A stretch of DNA of 64,000 bases, taken from Rhizobium sp. CG5 (GTDB lineage Bacteria > Pseudomonadota > Alphaproteobacteria > Rhizobiales > Rhizobiaceae). The position numbers and the translations under genes are program-made. The stretch covers positions 124,001-188,000 of the forward strand of contig NZ_JABAEF010000001.1 in NCBI RefSeq assembly GCF_023701945.1, in the 5' to 3' direction. The notes under the pieces are model-generated. The model saw nothing but the letters and a program-made list of their open reading frames with translations. It searched no databases and was not told where the DNA came from. Numbering within the stretch: the stretch's first letter is position 1; each line of letters begins with the position of its first letter. This document shows, piece after piece, positions 36,903-46,819 of this stretch.

Positions 36903-37816
36903 GCGGCCGAAAAGCTCTGGGAAGTGGTCGTCGCGCCGTTATGGCTGCGGACGAAGACAGCTTCATTCTGCCGAGGCCGCTGCGTCGCGTCGTGCGATTC
37001 GTGATTGCGCTTTGCTCCGGCAAGGTCGCCGTGCCGGCTTATGCCGGCCGTATTTCCTTTGCGATTTATTGTTCCGCGGTCGGTGCCTACGGCGTCGTGG
37101 CCGGTGGTCATGGGCCGGCCTTCACCCAGGCGATGACATCGGCCGCCGGCTTTGCCATCGAGGATGTTCGGGTGTCCGGCAATGAGCACACCTCGGAAAT
37201 CGATATCCTGCAGCTGCTCGGCCTGGATGGCGCGACATCGCTGGTGGCGCTCGACATCGACGAGGCGCGGCAGAAGCTGTCGAGCCTGGTCTGGGTCGAG
37301 GCTGCCGAAGTCCGCAAGATCTATCCGCGCACCATCGAGGTCGTTTTGAAAGAGCGTCAGGCCTATGGTATCTGGCAGCACGGAACCGAACTGTCGCTGA
37401 TCGAGCGCAACGGCAGCGTCATTGCGCCGCTGCGCGACAACAAGTTTGCCGATCTGCCGCTGTTCGTCGGCCGCGATGCGGAAATTGCCGCTGCGGCCAC
37501 CGAAGCGGAATTTGCCGGCTGGCCGGATATCGCCGCGCGCGTCAAGGCCTATGTGCGGGTCGCCGGTCGCCGCTGGGATCTGCATCTCGACAATGGCATC
37601 GTCGTCAAGCTGCCGGAAGAAAACGTCGAGTCGGCGCTGACGCTGCTGTCGAAGCTCGAAGCCGATCAGCAGGTTCTGTCGCGCGATATCGCCGCGATCG
37701 ACCTCAGGCTCAGTGACCGTACCGCCATCCAGCTGACGCCGGAGGCAGCCCTTCGTCATCAGGCGGCGCTGGCCGAGCGCGGCAAACTCATCAAGAAGGC
37801 GGGTCAGCGCACATGA
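36890..37816 (+). CDS. ftsQ: Cell division protein FtsQ
   Basis: About 308 residues. A long basic cytoplasmic N-terminus, one membrane helix (about residues 50-75), a POTRA domain ([20 protein letters not shown]) and the beta domain typical of FtsQ ([21 protein letters not shown], then [20 protein letters not shown]). It recruits FtsL and others to the septum. The GTG start is chosen because GGAGGA lies seven bases upstream, within the end of ddl, so the genes overlap by 13 bases. An in-frame ATG at 36869 would lack such a site. The stop overlaps ftsA by 4 bases. Confidence 0.94.
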   Translation: MFALSGRKALGSGRRAVMAADEDSFILPRPLRRVVRFVIALCSGKVAVPAYAGRISFAIYCSAVGAYGVVAGGHGPAFTQAMTSAAGFAIEDVRVSGNEHTSEIDILQLLGLDGATSLVALDIDEARQKLSSLVWVEAAEVRKIYPRTIEVVLKERQAYGIWQHGTELSLIERNGSVIAPLRDNKFADLPLFVGRDAEIAAAATEAEFAGWPDIAARVKAYVRVAGRRWDLHLDNGIVVKLPEENVESALTLLSKLEADQQVLSRDIAAIDLRLSDRTAIQLTPEAALRHQAALAERGKLIKKAGQRT

Positions 37817-39144
37817 GCCTTTTTGGATCGTCCCATTTCGGTCTGCCCCGCCTGAAGCCGCTATCGTCGAAGCGGTCTCATGTCGTTTCCGTGCTGGATA
37901 TCGGCTCGACCAAGGTCGTCTGCATGATCGGCCGGCTGACGCCTCGCAAGGAAAGCTCCGTTCTGCCGGGCCGCACCCACAATGTCGAGGTGATCGGCAT
38001 CGGCCACCAGCGCTCGCGCGGCATGAAATCCGGCGTGATCGGCGACCTGGAAGCGGTCGAAAGCGTCGTCCGCCTGGCCGTCGATGCCGCCGAGCGCATG
38101 GCGGGCCTGACCGTCGAGAGCCTGATCGTCAATATTTCGGCCGGCCGGATCGGCAGCGACGTCTACACGGCGACCATCGATCTGGGTGGCCAGGAGGTCG
38201 AGACCGGTGACCTGAAGCGCGTGCTGACGGCTGCCAGTCAGCAGTCGCTGAGCCAGGACCGGGCCCTGCTGCATTCGCTGGCAACGGGCTTCTCGCTCGA
38301 CGGCGAGCGCGGCATCCGCGATCCGCTCGGCATGTTCGGCGACGTGCTCGGCGTCGACATGCATGTGGTGACCGCCGAGCGGGCGGCGCTGAAGAATCTC
38401 GAACTGTGCATCAACCGTGCCCATCTGTCGGTCGAGGGCGTGGTGGCCACCCCTTACGCCAGCGGTCTCGCGGCGCTGGTCGACGACGAGGTCGAGCTTG
38501 GCTGTGCGGCCATCGATATGGGCGGCGGCACGACGACGATCTCGGTCTTTGCCGAGGGCAAGCTGATCCACACCGACGCGATCGGCATTGGCGGCCATCA
38601 CGTCACCACCGACCTGGCGCGCGGCCTGTCGACCCGCATCGAGGATGCGGAGCGGCTGAAGGTCGTGCACGGTTCGGCCTTTTCCAACAGCGCCGACGAG
38701 CGTGATGTGATTTCGATCCCGCCGATCGGCGAGGACGACCGCGATCTGCCGACGCAGGTTCCCCGCGCCCTGGTGACGCGGATCATCCGCGCCCGCATCG
38801 AGGAAACGCTGGAAATGATTCGCGACCGCATCCACGCCTCGGGTTTCAGCCCGGTGGTCGGCAAGCGCGTCGTGCTGACGGGTGGCGCCAGCCAGTTGAC
38901 CGGCCTGCCGGAAGCGGCCCGCCGCATTCTGGCCCGCAATGTTCGCATAGGTCGTCCGATGGGCGTCTCCGGACTGCCGGCGGCAGCCAAGGGACCGGCC
39001 TTTTCGACGGCGGTCGGGTTGATGATCTATCCGCAGGTGGCGGACCAGGAAATCAGCATCGGGCAGGGGGGCTTGTTCTCCCCGTTCGGAATGGCCAACA
39101 GCCGCGTCGCGCGGGTCGGCCAATGGCTGAAAGAGAGTTTTTGA
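37813..39144 (+). CDS. ftsA: Cell division protein FtsA
   Basis: 443 residues, somewhat longer at the N-terminus than E. coli FtsA. Actin-fold ATPase that tethers FtsZ to the membrane. Nucleotide-binding phosphate loops are VLDIGSTKVVCMIG and AAIDMGGGTTTISVF, and the adenosine motif is VVLTGGASQLTGLPE. The 1C subdomain lies between about residues 100 and 180. The C-terminus (VARVGQWLKESF) is amphipathic, as expected for the membrane-targeting helix. Start overlaps ftsQ (ATGA). Confidence 0.96.
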   Translation: MSLFGSSHFGLPRLKPLSSKRSHVVSVLDIGSTKVVCMIGRLTPRKESSVLPGRTHNVEVIGIGHQRSRGMKSGVIGDLEAVESVVRLAVDAAERMAGLTVESLIVNISAGRIGSDVYTATIDLGGQEVETGDLKRVLTAASQQSLSQDRALLHSLATGFSLDGERGIRDPLGMFGDVLGVDMHVVTAERAALKNLELCINRAHLSVEGVVATPYASGLAALVDDEVELGCAAIDMGGGTTTISVFAEGKLIHTDAIGIGGHHVTTDLARGLSTRIEDAERLKVVHGSAFSNSADERDVISIPPIGEDDRDLPTQVPRALVTRIIRARIEETLEMIRDRIHASGFSPVVGKRVVLTGGASQLTGLPEAARRILARNVRIGRPMGVSGLPAAAKGPAFSTAVGLMIYPQVADQEISIGQGGLFSPFGMANSRVARVGQWLKESF

Positions 39145-39247
39145 GCATTCGCCAGTCCGCCCCCAAAAAGGCGGATCGGCGGGAGACACGAATTGAAGTG
39201 ATATGGCCGGCGTGGCGATGCGGCCAGAGAAAGAAGGAACGGGTACA

Positions 39248-41020
39248 ATGACGATCAAGCTGCAAAAGCCAGATATCACCGAGCTGAAGCCTCGGATCAC
39301 GGTGTTCGGGGTTGGTGGTGGTGGCGGCAACGCCGTCAACAACATGATCACGGCCGGCCTCCAGGGCGTCGACTTCGTCGTCGCCAATACCGATGCCCAG
39401 GCCCTGACCATGACCAAGGCCGAACGGATCATCCAGCTCGGCGTCAACGTCACCGAAGGCCTCGGCGCCGGCTCGCAGCCGGAAGTCGGCCGGGCGGCGG
39501 CCGAAGAGTGCATCGATGAGATCATCGATCATCTCAACGGCACCCACATGTGCTTCGTCACCGCCGGCATGGGCGGCGGCACCGGCACGGGTGCTGCCCC
39601 CGTCGTTGCCCAGGCGGCCCGCAACAAGGGCATCCTGACCGTCGGCGTCGTCACCAAGCCGTTCCATTTCGAAGGCGCGCGCCGCATGCGCCTGGCGGAA
39701 GCCGGCATCGAGGAACTGCAGAAGTCCGTCGATACGCTGATCGTCATCCCGAACCAGAATCTCTTCCGCATTGCCAATGACAAGACGACTTTCGCCGACG
39801 CCTTTGCCATGGCCGACCAGGTGCTCTATTCGGGCGTTGCCTGCATCACCGACCTGATGGTCAAGGAAGGCCTGATCAACCTCGACTTCGCGGACGTTCG
39901 CTCCGTGATGCGCGAGATGGGTCGCGCCATGATGGGCACCGGTGAGGCATCCGGCCCAGGCCGTGCCATGCAGGCGGCAGAAGCAGCGATCGCCAACCCG
40001 CTGCTTGACGAAACCTCGATGAAGGGCGCGCAAGGCCTGCTGATCTCCATCACCGGCGGTCGCGACCTCACCCTGTTCGAAGTGGACGAAGCGGCAACCC
40101 GCATTCGCGAAGAAGTCGACCCGGATGCCAACATCATCCTCGGTGCCACCTTCGACGAAGCGCTGGAAGGCCTCATCCGCGTGTCGGTCGTCGCCACCGG
40201 CATCGACCGTGCGATGAATGCCCAAGCCAACAAGGCATTCGACGCCCGTCCGATCGCAAAGCCGATTGTCCGTCCCTCTGCGGCCGTTGCTCCGGCACCG
40301 GCCGCGATGCAGCCTGTCCAGCCGCAGGCACCCAAGGCCATCGACCCGATCGCCGACACCATCCGCTCGGCAGAAGCTGAAATGGAACGCGAACTGGAAA
40401 TCGCCATTGCTCGCCAGGCCATGCAGTCGCAGCCGGTTCAGCCGGCTCCGGTCGAAGACTTCCGTCCGCAGAGCAAGCTGTTTGCCGGCGCGACCCCGAT
40501 GGAAGCCCAGCCGGCTCCGCGCATGGCGGCCGCTCCGGCTCCCCAACCGCAGCCAGCGCCTGTGCCTGCGCCTGCGCCGGTCATGACCCGTCCGGCCGCT
40601 CCGGTCCAGCCGGCGCCGCAGCGTCAGGAGCCCGTGGCTCCGGTCGTGCGTCCGACGGTCGACAATGTCCGCATGCCGAAGGTGGAAGATTTCCCGCCGG
40701 TCGTGCAGGCCGAGATGGATCACCGGACCCATGGCACTGTGGCCGCCTCGAGCGAAGAACGCGGCCCGATGGGACTGCTGCGGCGAATCACCAATTCGCT
40801 TGGCCGTCATCAGGACGAAGAGGGCGTTGCCTCCGACATGACCGCTCCGCCGCCGGCTGCCGCCTCGCAGCAGCGCCGGGCACTGTCGCCGGAAGCCAGC
40901 CTCTACGCACCGCGTCGCGGCCAGCTCGACGACCAGGGCCGCCAGGTTCCGCAGTCGCGCACCAGCCACGAAGACGATCAGCTTGAAATCCCGGCATTCT
41001 TGCGCCGCCAGTCGAACTGA
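39248..41020 (+). CDS. ftsZ: Cell division protein FtsZ (long alphaproteobacterial form)
   Basis: 590 residues. The tubulin-like GTPase core (residues about 15-320) has [15 protein letters not shown] and the GTP loop [17 protein letters not shown] disordered Pro/Ala/Gln-rich linker of about 240 residues follows (many PAPAPAP runs), then the conserved C-terminal peptide [12 protein letters not shown], which binds FtsA. Long linkers are typical of alphaproteobacteria. The ATG at 39248 has AAGGA eight bases upstream; an in-frame start at 39203 is rejected. The 103-bp gap after ftsA may hold an extra promoter. A clear terminator follows. Confidence 0.97.
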   Translation: MTIKLQKPDITELKPRITVFGVGGGGGNAVNNMITAGLQGVDFVVANTDAQALTMTKAERIIQLGVNVTEGLGAGSQPEVGRAAAEECIDEIIDHLNGTHMCFVTAGMGGGTGTGAAPVVAQAARNKGILTVGVVTKPFHFEGARRMRLAEAGIEELQKSVDTLIVIPNQNLFRIANDKTTFADAFAMADQVLYSGVACITDLMVKEGLINLDFADVRSVMREMGRAMMGTGEASGPGRAMQAAEAAIANPLLDETSMKGAQGLLISITGGRDLTLFEVDEAATRIREEVDPDANIILGATFDEALEGLIRVSVVATGIDRAMNAQANKAFDARPIAKPIVRPSAAVAPAPAAMQPVQPQAPKAIDPIADTIRSAEAEMERELEIAIARQAMQSQPVQPAPVEDFRPQSKLFAGATPMEAQPAPRMAAAPAPQPQPAPVPAPAPVMTRPAAPVQPAPQRQEPVAPVVRPTVDNVRMPKVEDFPPVVQAEMDHRTHGTVAASSEERGPMGLLRRITNSLGRHQDEEGVASDMTAPPPAAASQQRRALSPEASLYAPRRGQLDDQGRQVPQSRTSHEDDQLEIPAFLRRQSN

Positions 41021-41042
41021 TCACGCTCTCCAGAGGTTCTCT

Positions 41043-41077
41043 CGGCGCCCGGGCATCAGCTCGGGCGCCGCTGTTTT
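41043..41077 (+). terminator. Rho-independent terminator after ftsZ
   Basis: CGGCGCCCG / CGGGCGCCG forms a 9-bp perfect stem with a 10-nt loop, followed by CTGTTTTC. It ends the ddl-ftsZ transcript. Confidence 0.8.
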
Positions 41078-41348
41078 CAGGGCTTTGGTCGCGTCGTCAG
41101 ATGCCGAGCCTTTTCAATCACCTGACGTCGTCACGGCCGGCACCTGACTTCGTAACAATCGGAAAGAAACATTGATTTGGATTGTTCCGCGACGATCCGT
41201 ATATCCCAGACAGGGCAAGGGAAACCGGCTGCCGACTCTATGGCGCACAACGGCCGGGTTGACATCTTGATGAATACTCAGCGAGAGCGCAGCCGCTCCA
41301 TCTCGGGCGGCTCCGGTTTTTGCTGACACTGCGGAAGGCGACACATTC
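41078..41348 (+). other. Intergenic/leader region before lpxC
   Basis: A TTGACA hexamer lies at 41259-41264 without a convincing -10 at the standard distance. A hairpin with a T-run lies close to the start codon and is listed separately. No coding frame with a ribosome site was seen. Confidence 0.5.
41291..41320 (+). promoter_or_regulatory. Terminator-like hairpin in the lpxC leader
   Basis: AGCCGCTC pairs with GGGCGGCT (8 bp including one G-T) around a short loop. Three bases then GGTTTTT follow, 28 bp before the lpxC ATG. It could act as an attenuator or simply be a leader structure. Confidence 0.35.
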
Positions 41349-42305
41349 ATGGCAATCGGATTGCTCAGTTTTCAGACGACCATCGCGAACCCCGTGACGT
41401 TGACGGGGATCGGCGTGCATTCCGGCGTGCCTGTGACGATGAGCTTCCTGCCGGCCGAAGCCGGTACGGGCGTCGTCTTCAACCGTCTGCATCCCGATGG
41501 CAATGTCACCGAACTGAAGGCCGTGTCCTCGCAGGTCGGCAATACCGATCTCTGCACCGTGCTGGGCTTTTCGCCGGCCCATTCGATCGCCACCATCGAG
41601 CATGTCATGGCGGCGGTCTATTCGCTCGGCCTCGACAATCTGATCATTGAGGTCGACGGTGCCGAAGTGCCGATCATGGACGGCAGCTCGGGCTATTTCA
41701 TTGATGCGATCGAGCAGGCCGGTATCCAGATCCTCGGCGTGAAGCGCCGCTACATCCGGGTGACCAAGCCGGTCCGGATCGAATCGGGTGCATCCTGGGC
41801 CGAGTTCCGCCCCTATGACGGCACGCGCTTCGAAGTGGAGATCGATTTCGATTGCCCGCTGATCGGCCGCCAGGCCTGGAACGGCGACCTGACGGCTGCA
41901 AGCTTCAAGCAGGAACTGTCGCGGGCCCGCACCTTCGGCTTCATGCGCGATGTCGAGCGGCTTTGGGCTGCCGGCTTTGCGCTCGGCTCGTCGCTGGAAA
42001 ATTCCGTCGTCATTTCCGACGACAACAAGGTCATCAACATGGAAGGCCTGCGTTACGAGCAGGAATTCGCGCGCCACAAGACGCTGGACGCCATCGGCGA
42101 CCTGGCGCTGGCCGGCGCGCAGTTCATCGGCTGCTACCGCTCCTATCGCGGCGGTCACAAGCTGAATGCCAATGCCCTGAAGGCGCTGCTCAGCGACAAC
42201 GGCGCCTACGAAGTCGTCGAGGCGCCGGCTGCACGAGGCCCGCAGGCACGGGTCCGCGAATTCGTCGCCGTCAACGCACCGGGCTTTGCTCCCTGGTCGG
42301 CCTGA
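41349..42305 (+). CDS. lpxC: UDP-3-O-acyl-N-acetylglucosamine deacetylase
   Basis: 318 residues, usual length. Zinc enzyme for the committed step of lipid A synthesis. The duplicated fold starts with the Gly-rich TLTGIGVHSGVPVTM. Zinc and catalytic residues are visible in ATIEHVMAAVYSLGLDN (first histidine) and HKTLDAIGDLALAG (second histidine, aspartate and catalytic region). VEVDGAEVPIMDGSSGYFIDAI contains the conserved glutamate/aspartate segment. It is a single-gene transcript, bounded by terminators on both sides. Confidence 0.97.
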   Translation: MAIGLLSFQTTIANPVTLTGIGVHSGVPVTMSFLPAEAGTGVVFNRLHPDGNVTELKAVSSQVGNTDLCTVLGFSPAHSIATIEHVMAAVYSLGLDNLIIEVDGAEVPIMDGSSGYFIDAIEQAGIQILGVKRRYIRVTKPVRIESGASWAEFRPYDGTRFEVEIDFDCPLIGRQAWNGDLTAASFKQELSRARTFGFMRDVERLWAAGFALGSSLENSVVISDDNKVINMEGLRYEQEFARHKTLDAIGDLALAGAQFIGCYRSYRGGHKLNANALKALLSDNGAYEVVEAPAARGPQARVREFVAVNAPGFAPWSA

Positions 42306-42346
42306 TCGGCACGCGGCCGACGCGGTTTGCGACGACCTAGATCAAG

Positions 42347-42395
42347 GGCCGTGATCCTTTCCCGTCAAGGGTGGGGATCACGGCCTTATTTTTTT
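42347..42395 (+). terminator. Strong rho-independent terminator after lpxC
   Basis: GGCCGTGATCC / GGATCACGGCC, an 11-bp perfect stem with a 17-nt loop, is followed by TTATTTTTTT. Confidence 0.92.
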
Positions 42396-42427
42396 GCACG
42401 CACTGGCAGCTGCGGTTCGTCAACGGC

Positions 42428-42447
42428 TTTGCGCCGAGCGGCGCAAA
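42428..42447. repeat. 20-bp inverted repeat upstream of bamD
   Basis: TTTGCGCCG-AG-CGGCGCAAA, perfect 9-base arms with a 2-bp centre. It lies about 160 bp before bamD and has no T-run, so it is not a terminator. A possible protein-binding site. Confidence 0.45.
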
Positions 42448-42607
42448 TAACTGAATTTACTTTCCGACGCGCCATAAAAATGCGTTAAATCGCCATCATT
42501 GCGTTGCTCTCAAGTGGCTTTTATGGCTAGAAACGCCAGTCGGAAGCGATGGCTTTTCTAGCGACGCTGCAATCGGGATCTGTCGAATGAGTGAAGTAGG
42601 GTCTGCA

Positions 42608-43456
42608 ATGGTAAAGAATGCGGCGCGGATTTTGACCGTGTGTTTGTCGATCGCCGGCGCCGGTGCCCTGCTATCGTCCTGCCAGACCGACCCGGATATC
42701 GACATCACCAAGCTTGCCGCCGAAACCGATCCGCCGGAAGTGCTCTACAATCAGGGTCTTGCCAATATCAAGGCGGGCAAGATGGCAGAAGCCGGCCGCA
42801 AGTTCGATGCCGTCGATGCGCAGCATCCGTTCTCGGAATGGTCGCGCAAGGCACTGGTGATGAGCACCTTCGTCAAGTATCGGCTCGGCCGCTACGCGGA
42901 AGCCAATTCGACCGGCGCGCGCTATCTCAATCTCTATCCGAAGTCCGATGATGCGGCCTATGTGCAATATCTGGTCGGCCTGTCCAACTGGCGGCAGATC
43001 GCTTCGGTCACCCAGGACCAGAAGCAGTCGCAGCGCACCATCGAAGCGATGCAGAAGGTCGTCGACGAGTATCCCGACTCGCAATATGTCGAGGACGCTC
43101 AGGCGAAGATCCGCTTTGCCCGCGACCAGCTGGCCGGCAAGGAAATGCAGATCGGCCGCTACTACCTGGAGCGCAAGGAATATCTGGCCAGCATCTCGCG
43201 CTTCCGCGTCGTGGTCGAGCAATATCCCAATACGAACCAGGTCGAAGAGGCGCTGGCGCGTCTGGTCGAAGCCTATTTCGCCATGGGCATCGTTACCGAA
43301 GCCCAGACCGCTGCGGCGGTTCTCGGTCACAACTATCCTGACAGCCAGTGGTATGCCGACAGCTACAAGCTCCTGAAGAGCGGCGGCGTCGAGCCACGGG
43401 AGAATTCCGGCTCCTGGATTGCCAGAGCCGGCAAGAAGCTTCTTGTGGGTTCCTGA
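42608..43456 (+). CDS. bamD: Outer membrane assembly lipoprotein BamD
   Basis: About 282 residues. The N-terminus [25 protein letters not shown] contains a lipobox (LSSC), so it is a lipoprotein. The rest is built of TPR-like repeats with the YfiO/ComL pattern: [54 protein letters not shown] and [15 protein letters not shown]. BamD is an essential partner of BamA in inserting outer membrane proteins. Two starts are possible; this ATG has AGGG six bases upstream and gives a compact signal peptide, while ATG 42587 adds seven polar residues. recN follows after 32 bp. Confidence 0.93.
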   Translation: MVKNAARILTVCLSIAGAGALLSSCQTDPDIDITKLAAETDPPEVLYNQGLANIKAGKMAEAGRKFDAVDAQHPFSEWSRKALVMSTFVKYRLGRYAEANSTGARYLNLYPKSDDAAYVQYLVGLSNWRQIASVTQDQKQSQRTIEAMQKVVDEYPDSQYVEDAQAKIRFARDQLAGKEMQIGRYYLERKEYLASISRFRVVVEQYPNTNQVEEALARLVEAYFAMGIVTEAQTAAAVLGHNYPDSQWYADSYKLLKSGGVEPRENSGSWIARAGKKLLVGS

Positions 43457-43488
43457 TCCTCCTTCCTCTGCGCGAGATTTGAACGCCC

Positions 43489-45159
43489 ATGCTGGTCCAG
43501 CTTTCGATCCGCGATATCGTCTTGATCGAGCGGCTGGACCTTGCCTTCGAGGCGGGGCTGTCTGTGCTGACCGGTGAAACCGGCGCCGGTAAATCCATTC
43601 TCCTCGACAGCCTGTCGCTGGCCCTTGGCGGGCGAGGCGATGGCTCGCTGGTGCGCCACGGCGAGGACAAGGGCCAGGTGACGGCCGTCTTCGACGTTCG
43701 GGCCGATCATGCGGCGCGATTGCTGCTTCGCGAAAACAGCATCGATGACGATGGCGACCTGATCTTCCGCCGTATGCAATCGGCCGATGGCCGGACCAAG
43801 GCCTATGTCAACGACCAGCCGGTCAGCGTGCAGTTGATGCGCCAGGCCGGCCAGATGCTGGTTGAGATCCACGGCCAGCACGACGACCGGGCGCTGGTCG
43901 ATATCAATGCACACCGGATCCTGCTGGACGCCTTTGGCGGGCTGACGGACGAGGCGGCGACCGTCTCGCAGGCCTATCGGGCCTGGCGGGATGCCGAGCG
44001 GGTGCTGAAGGTGCACCGCGCCAAGGTCGAGGCAGCAGCCCGCGAGGCGGATTATCTCCGGGCCTCTGTCGAAGAGCTCGAGGCTCTGGCGCCGCGCGAC
44101 GGCGAGGAGGACGAGCTTGCCGACCGTCGCGGGCAGATGCAGAAGTCGGAGCGCATTGCCGGCGATATTTCCGAGGCCTCGGAATTCCTCAACGGCAATT
44201 CGTCGCCGGTGCCGCTGATCGCCTCGCTGATGCGCCGGCTGGAGCGCAAGAGCCACGAGGCGCCGGGTCTGCTCGAAGAAACCGTGCAGCTGCTCGGCAC
44301 GGCGCTCGACAGCCTGTCCAATGCCCAGATGGAAGTGGAAACGGCGCTGCGGCGCACCGAATTCGATCCGCGCGAGCTGGAGCGGGTCGAGGAACGGCTG
44401 TTTGCGCTGAGGGCTGCCGGCCGGAAATATTCCGTTCCGGTCACCCAGCTGCCGGCGCTGGCCGAAAAGATGGTGGTGGATCTGGCCGATCTCGATGCCG
44501 GCGAGGAGCGGCTTGGCCATCTGGACAAAGCCGTATCGGAGACCAAGCTGGTTTTCGATCGGCTGGCGCGGGCGCTGTCCGACAAGCGCCAGCATACGGC
44601 CACGGCCCTTGCCGATGCGGTGATGGAAGAATTGCCGGCGCTGAAGCTGGAGCGGGCCCGGTTCATGGTCGAGGTTGGTACCGATGCCGAGCAACCGACG
44701 GCCGACGGCATCGACACGATCGAATTCCATGTCCAGACCAATCCAGGCACGCGGCCGGGGCCGATCATGAAGGTGGCCTCGGGTGGCGAGCTGTCGCGTT
44801 TCCTGCTGGCGCTGAAAGTGGCGCTGGCGGATCGCGGCTCGGCGCCGACCCTGGTGTTCGACGAAATCGACACGGGCGTCGGCGGCGCCGTTGCCGACGC
44901 GATCGGCCAGCGGTTGAAGAAACTTTCGCGCCGCGTCCAGGTGCTGTCGGTGACCCATGCGCCGCAGGTTGCGGCCCGCGCCGAGACCCATCTGCTGATT
45001 TCCAAGGGTCCGGCGGGTGATGGGGACAAAATCGCCACCCGCGTCGCCACCATGCAGCCGGAGCATCGCACCGAAGAGATCGCCCGCATGCTGGCCGGTG
45101 CTTCGGTGACCGACGAGGCGCGGGCGGCGGCGGCCAAGCTGCTGGCTGGAGACCACTGA
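43489..45159 (+). CDS. recN: DNA repair protein RecN
   Basis: 556 residues, SMC-like. Walker A is LTGETGAGKSILLDSL at residues about 25-40. A long coiled-coil middle region follows, with the QMLVEIHGQHDD segment near its start and, at the end, SGGELSRFLLALKVAL (signature) and LVFDEIDTGVGGAVADAIG (Walker B). It acts in double-strand break repair with RecA. I found no alphaproteobacterial LexA box (GTTC-N7-GTTC) in the 32 bp before it, so it is probably transcribed from the bamD promoter. Confidence 0.96.
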   Translation: MLVQLSIRDIVLIERLDLAFEAGLSVLTGETGAGKSILLDSLSLALGGRGDGSLVRHGEDKGQVTAVFDVRADHAARLLLRENSIDDDGDLIFRRMQSADGRTKAYVNDQPVSVQLMRQAGQMLVEIHGQHDDRALVDINAHRILLDAFGGLTDEAATVSQAYRAWRDAERVLKVHRAKVEAAAREADYLRASVEELEALAPRDGEEDELADRRGQMQKSERIAGDISEASEFLNGNSSPVPLIASLMRRLERKSHEAPGLLEETVQLLGTALDSLSNAQMEVETALRRTEFDPRELERVEERLFALRAAGRKYSVPVTQLPALAEKMVVDLADLDAGEERLGHLDKAVSETKLVFDRLARALSDKRQHTATALADAVMEELPALKLERARFMVEVGTDAEQPTADGIDTIEFHVQTNPGTRPGPIMKVASGGELSRFLLALKVALADRGSAPTLVFDEIDTGVGGAVADAIGQRLKKLSRRVQVLSVTHAPQVAARAETHLLISKGPAGDGDKIATRVATMQPEHRTEEIARMLAGASVTDEARAAAAKLLAGDH

Positions 45160-45333
45160 GCGACCGGGCCGGCATCACGATCCGCAGGACGGCCATGCTG
45201 GATCTTTTCGGGGGCTGATCGATGGAACAATGTCTAGGGCTGGCGCGTCCTACCGAGGGTCGAACACTGCCACGCCGCCACGGCTGGCGCAGGTTTGCCG
45301 CCGCCCATGCCGATCCTCTTTCCCCGGTGCGCA

Positions 45334-46782
45334 ATGCTTGAGGTCTTCACGACATATTGGCCGCATATCCTTGCGGTCATTTCCACCGTCATGGGCACGG
45401 TCGCGGCGGTGCATGCGGCGATGACCAAGCGCGATGTGCGCTCCGCGGTCGGCTGGGTCGGCGTGATCATTCTCTCGCCGATCCTAGGCGCGCTGATCTA
45501 TGCCATGGTGGGCATCAACCGCATCCGCCGTGCCTCGATCATGGCGCGCCGGGCACTGCGTCTCGGTCCGCTGCAGGACGTTCTCTCGCAATATGCCGTG
45601 GAGCCGGGCGATGTCGGGCGACGGTTCGGCGGGCGGATGGAGTCCCTGCGCACGCTGGGCGATTGGGTGGCCAAACACACGCTGACATCGGGAAATGTCG
45701 TGGTGCCGCTGGCGACCGGCGACGAGGCCTATGATGCGATGTGCCGGGCGATCGAGGCGGCCGAGCGCAGCATCATCCTGGAGACCTATATCTTCGACCG
45801 CGATGCGGTCGGCCTGCGGGTGGCCGATTGCCTGATTGCCGCAAGAGCCCGGGGCGTCGAGGTGCGCGTGCTGGTCGACGCAGTCGGGGCGCGCTACAGC
45901 GTGCCCAGTATCCTCGGCTATCTCGAGGATGGCGGCGTGGCGGTCAATGCCTTCAACGGCAAGGTCATCATGGGCCTGCGGCTGCCCTATGCCAATCTGC
46001 GCACCCATCGCAAGATCATTGTGGTGGACGGCCGGACGGCGTTCATCGGCGGCATGAACATCCGCGCTGCCTTTGCCGGCACGGATGCGGCGCGCGATAC
46101 GCATTTCCGCCTGACAGGTCCTGTCGTGTCGGATCTGTTTTCGGTGGCGGCCGACGACTGGCATTTCGAAACCGGCGAGGTCCTGAAGGGCGAGGCCTGG
46201 CATATTTCAGTGGAGGATGCGGTTCCCGGCGAGCCGCCGTTGGTGCGCACGGTGGTGTCCGGCCCCGATACCAATCTGGAAACCAACCACAAGATGCTGC
46301 TGGGAGCCTTTTCCGTGGCCGAGCGGTCGATCCGCATCATGTCGCCCTATTTCCTGCCGGACAACGTCTTCCTCAGTGCCCTGTCGACGGCGGCGCGCCG
46401 TGGCGTGGCGGTCGATATCGTGGTGCCGGAGAAAAATAACCAGGCGATCGTCAACCATGCCATGAACGTGCAGTTCGAGCAGATCGTCAAGGACGGTTGC
46501 CGGATCTGGCGGGCGCCCGGCACCTTTGACCATTCCAAGCTTTTGGCGGTGGACGGGCAATGGGCCTTTGTCGGTTCGTCCAATCTCGATTCGCGCTCGC
46601 TGCGGCTCAATTTCGAGGTGGATATCGAGGTGTTCGACACGGCGTTGGCCGAGTTCATCGATAACCGGGTCGCGGTGGGAATTGAAAACGGCGAGCCGGT
46701 GACGCTGGAGCGCCTGCAGGCGCGGCCGTTCGTGCTGCGTCTGTTCGAACGGTTCCTGTGGCTCGCTTCGCCCTATCTATAG
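45334..46782 (+). CDS. Phospholipase D family protein, probable cardiolipin synthase
   Basis: About 482 residues. Two N-terminal membrane helices (YWPHILAVISTVMGTVAAVH; VGWVGVIILSPILGALIYAM) precede two PLD domains with intact HKD motifs: HRKIIVVDGRTAFIGGMN and HSKLLAVDGQWAFVGSSN. This arrangement is that of bacterial cardiolipin synthases, which join two phosphatidylglycerol molecules at the inner membrane. The start is uncertain: ATG 45307 is also in frame and no start has a strong ribosome site. The next gene, an EEP hydrolase, follows after 37 bp and is probably co-transcribed. Confidence 0.9.
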   Translation: MLEVFTTYWPHILAVISTVMGTVAAVHAAMTKRDVRSAVGWVGVIILSPILGALIYAMVGINRIRRASIMARRALRLGPLQDVLSQYAVEPGDVGRRFGGRMESLRTLGDWVAKHTLTSGNVVVPLATGDEAYDAMCRAIEAAERSIILETYIFDRDAVGLRVADCLIAARARGVEVRVLVDAVGARYSVPSILGYLEDGGVAVNAFNGKVIMGLRLPYANLRTHRKIIVVDGRTAFIGGMNIRAAFAGTDAARDTHFRLTGPVVSDLFSVAADDWHFETGEVLKGEAWHISVEDAVPGEPPLVRTVVSGPDTNLETNHKMLLGAFSVAERSIRIMSPYFLPDNVFLSALSTAARRGVAVDIVVPEKNNQAIVNHAMNVQFEQIVKDGCRIWRAPGTFDHSKLLAVDGQWAFVGSSNLDSRSLRLNFEVDIEVFDTALAEFIDNRVAVGIENGEPVTLERLQARPFVLRLFERFLWLASPYL

Positions 46783-46819
46783 GCGATGCGCCTCAACGCG
46801 GCTTTCGCATAACGACAAG

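Noticed and set aside
43457-43488. LexA box in front of recN
   Set aside because: No GTTC-N7-GTTC was found in the 32 bp between bamD and recN.
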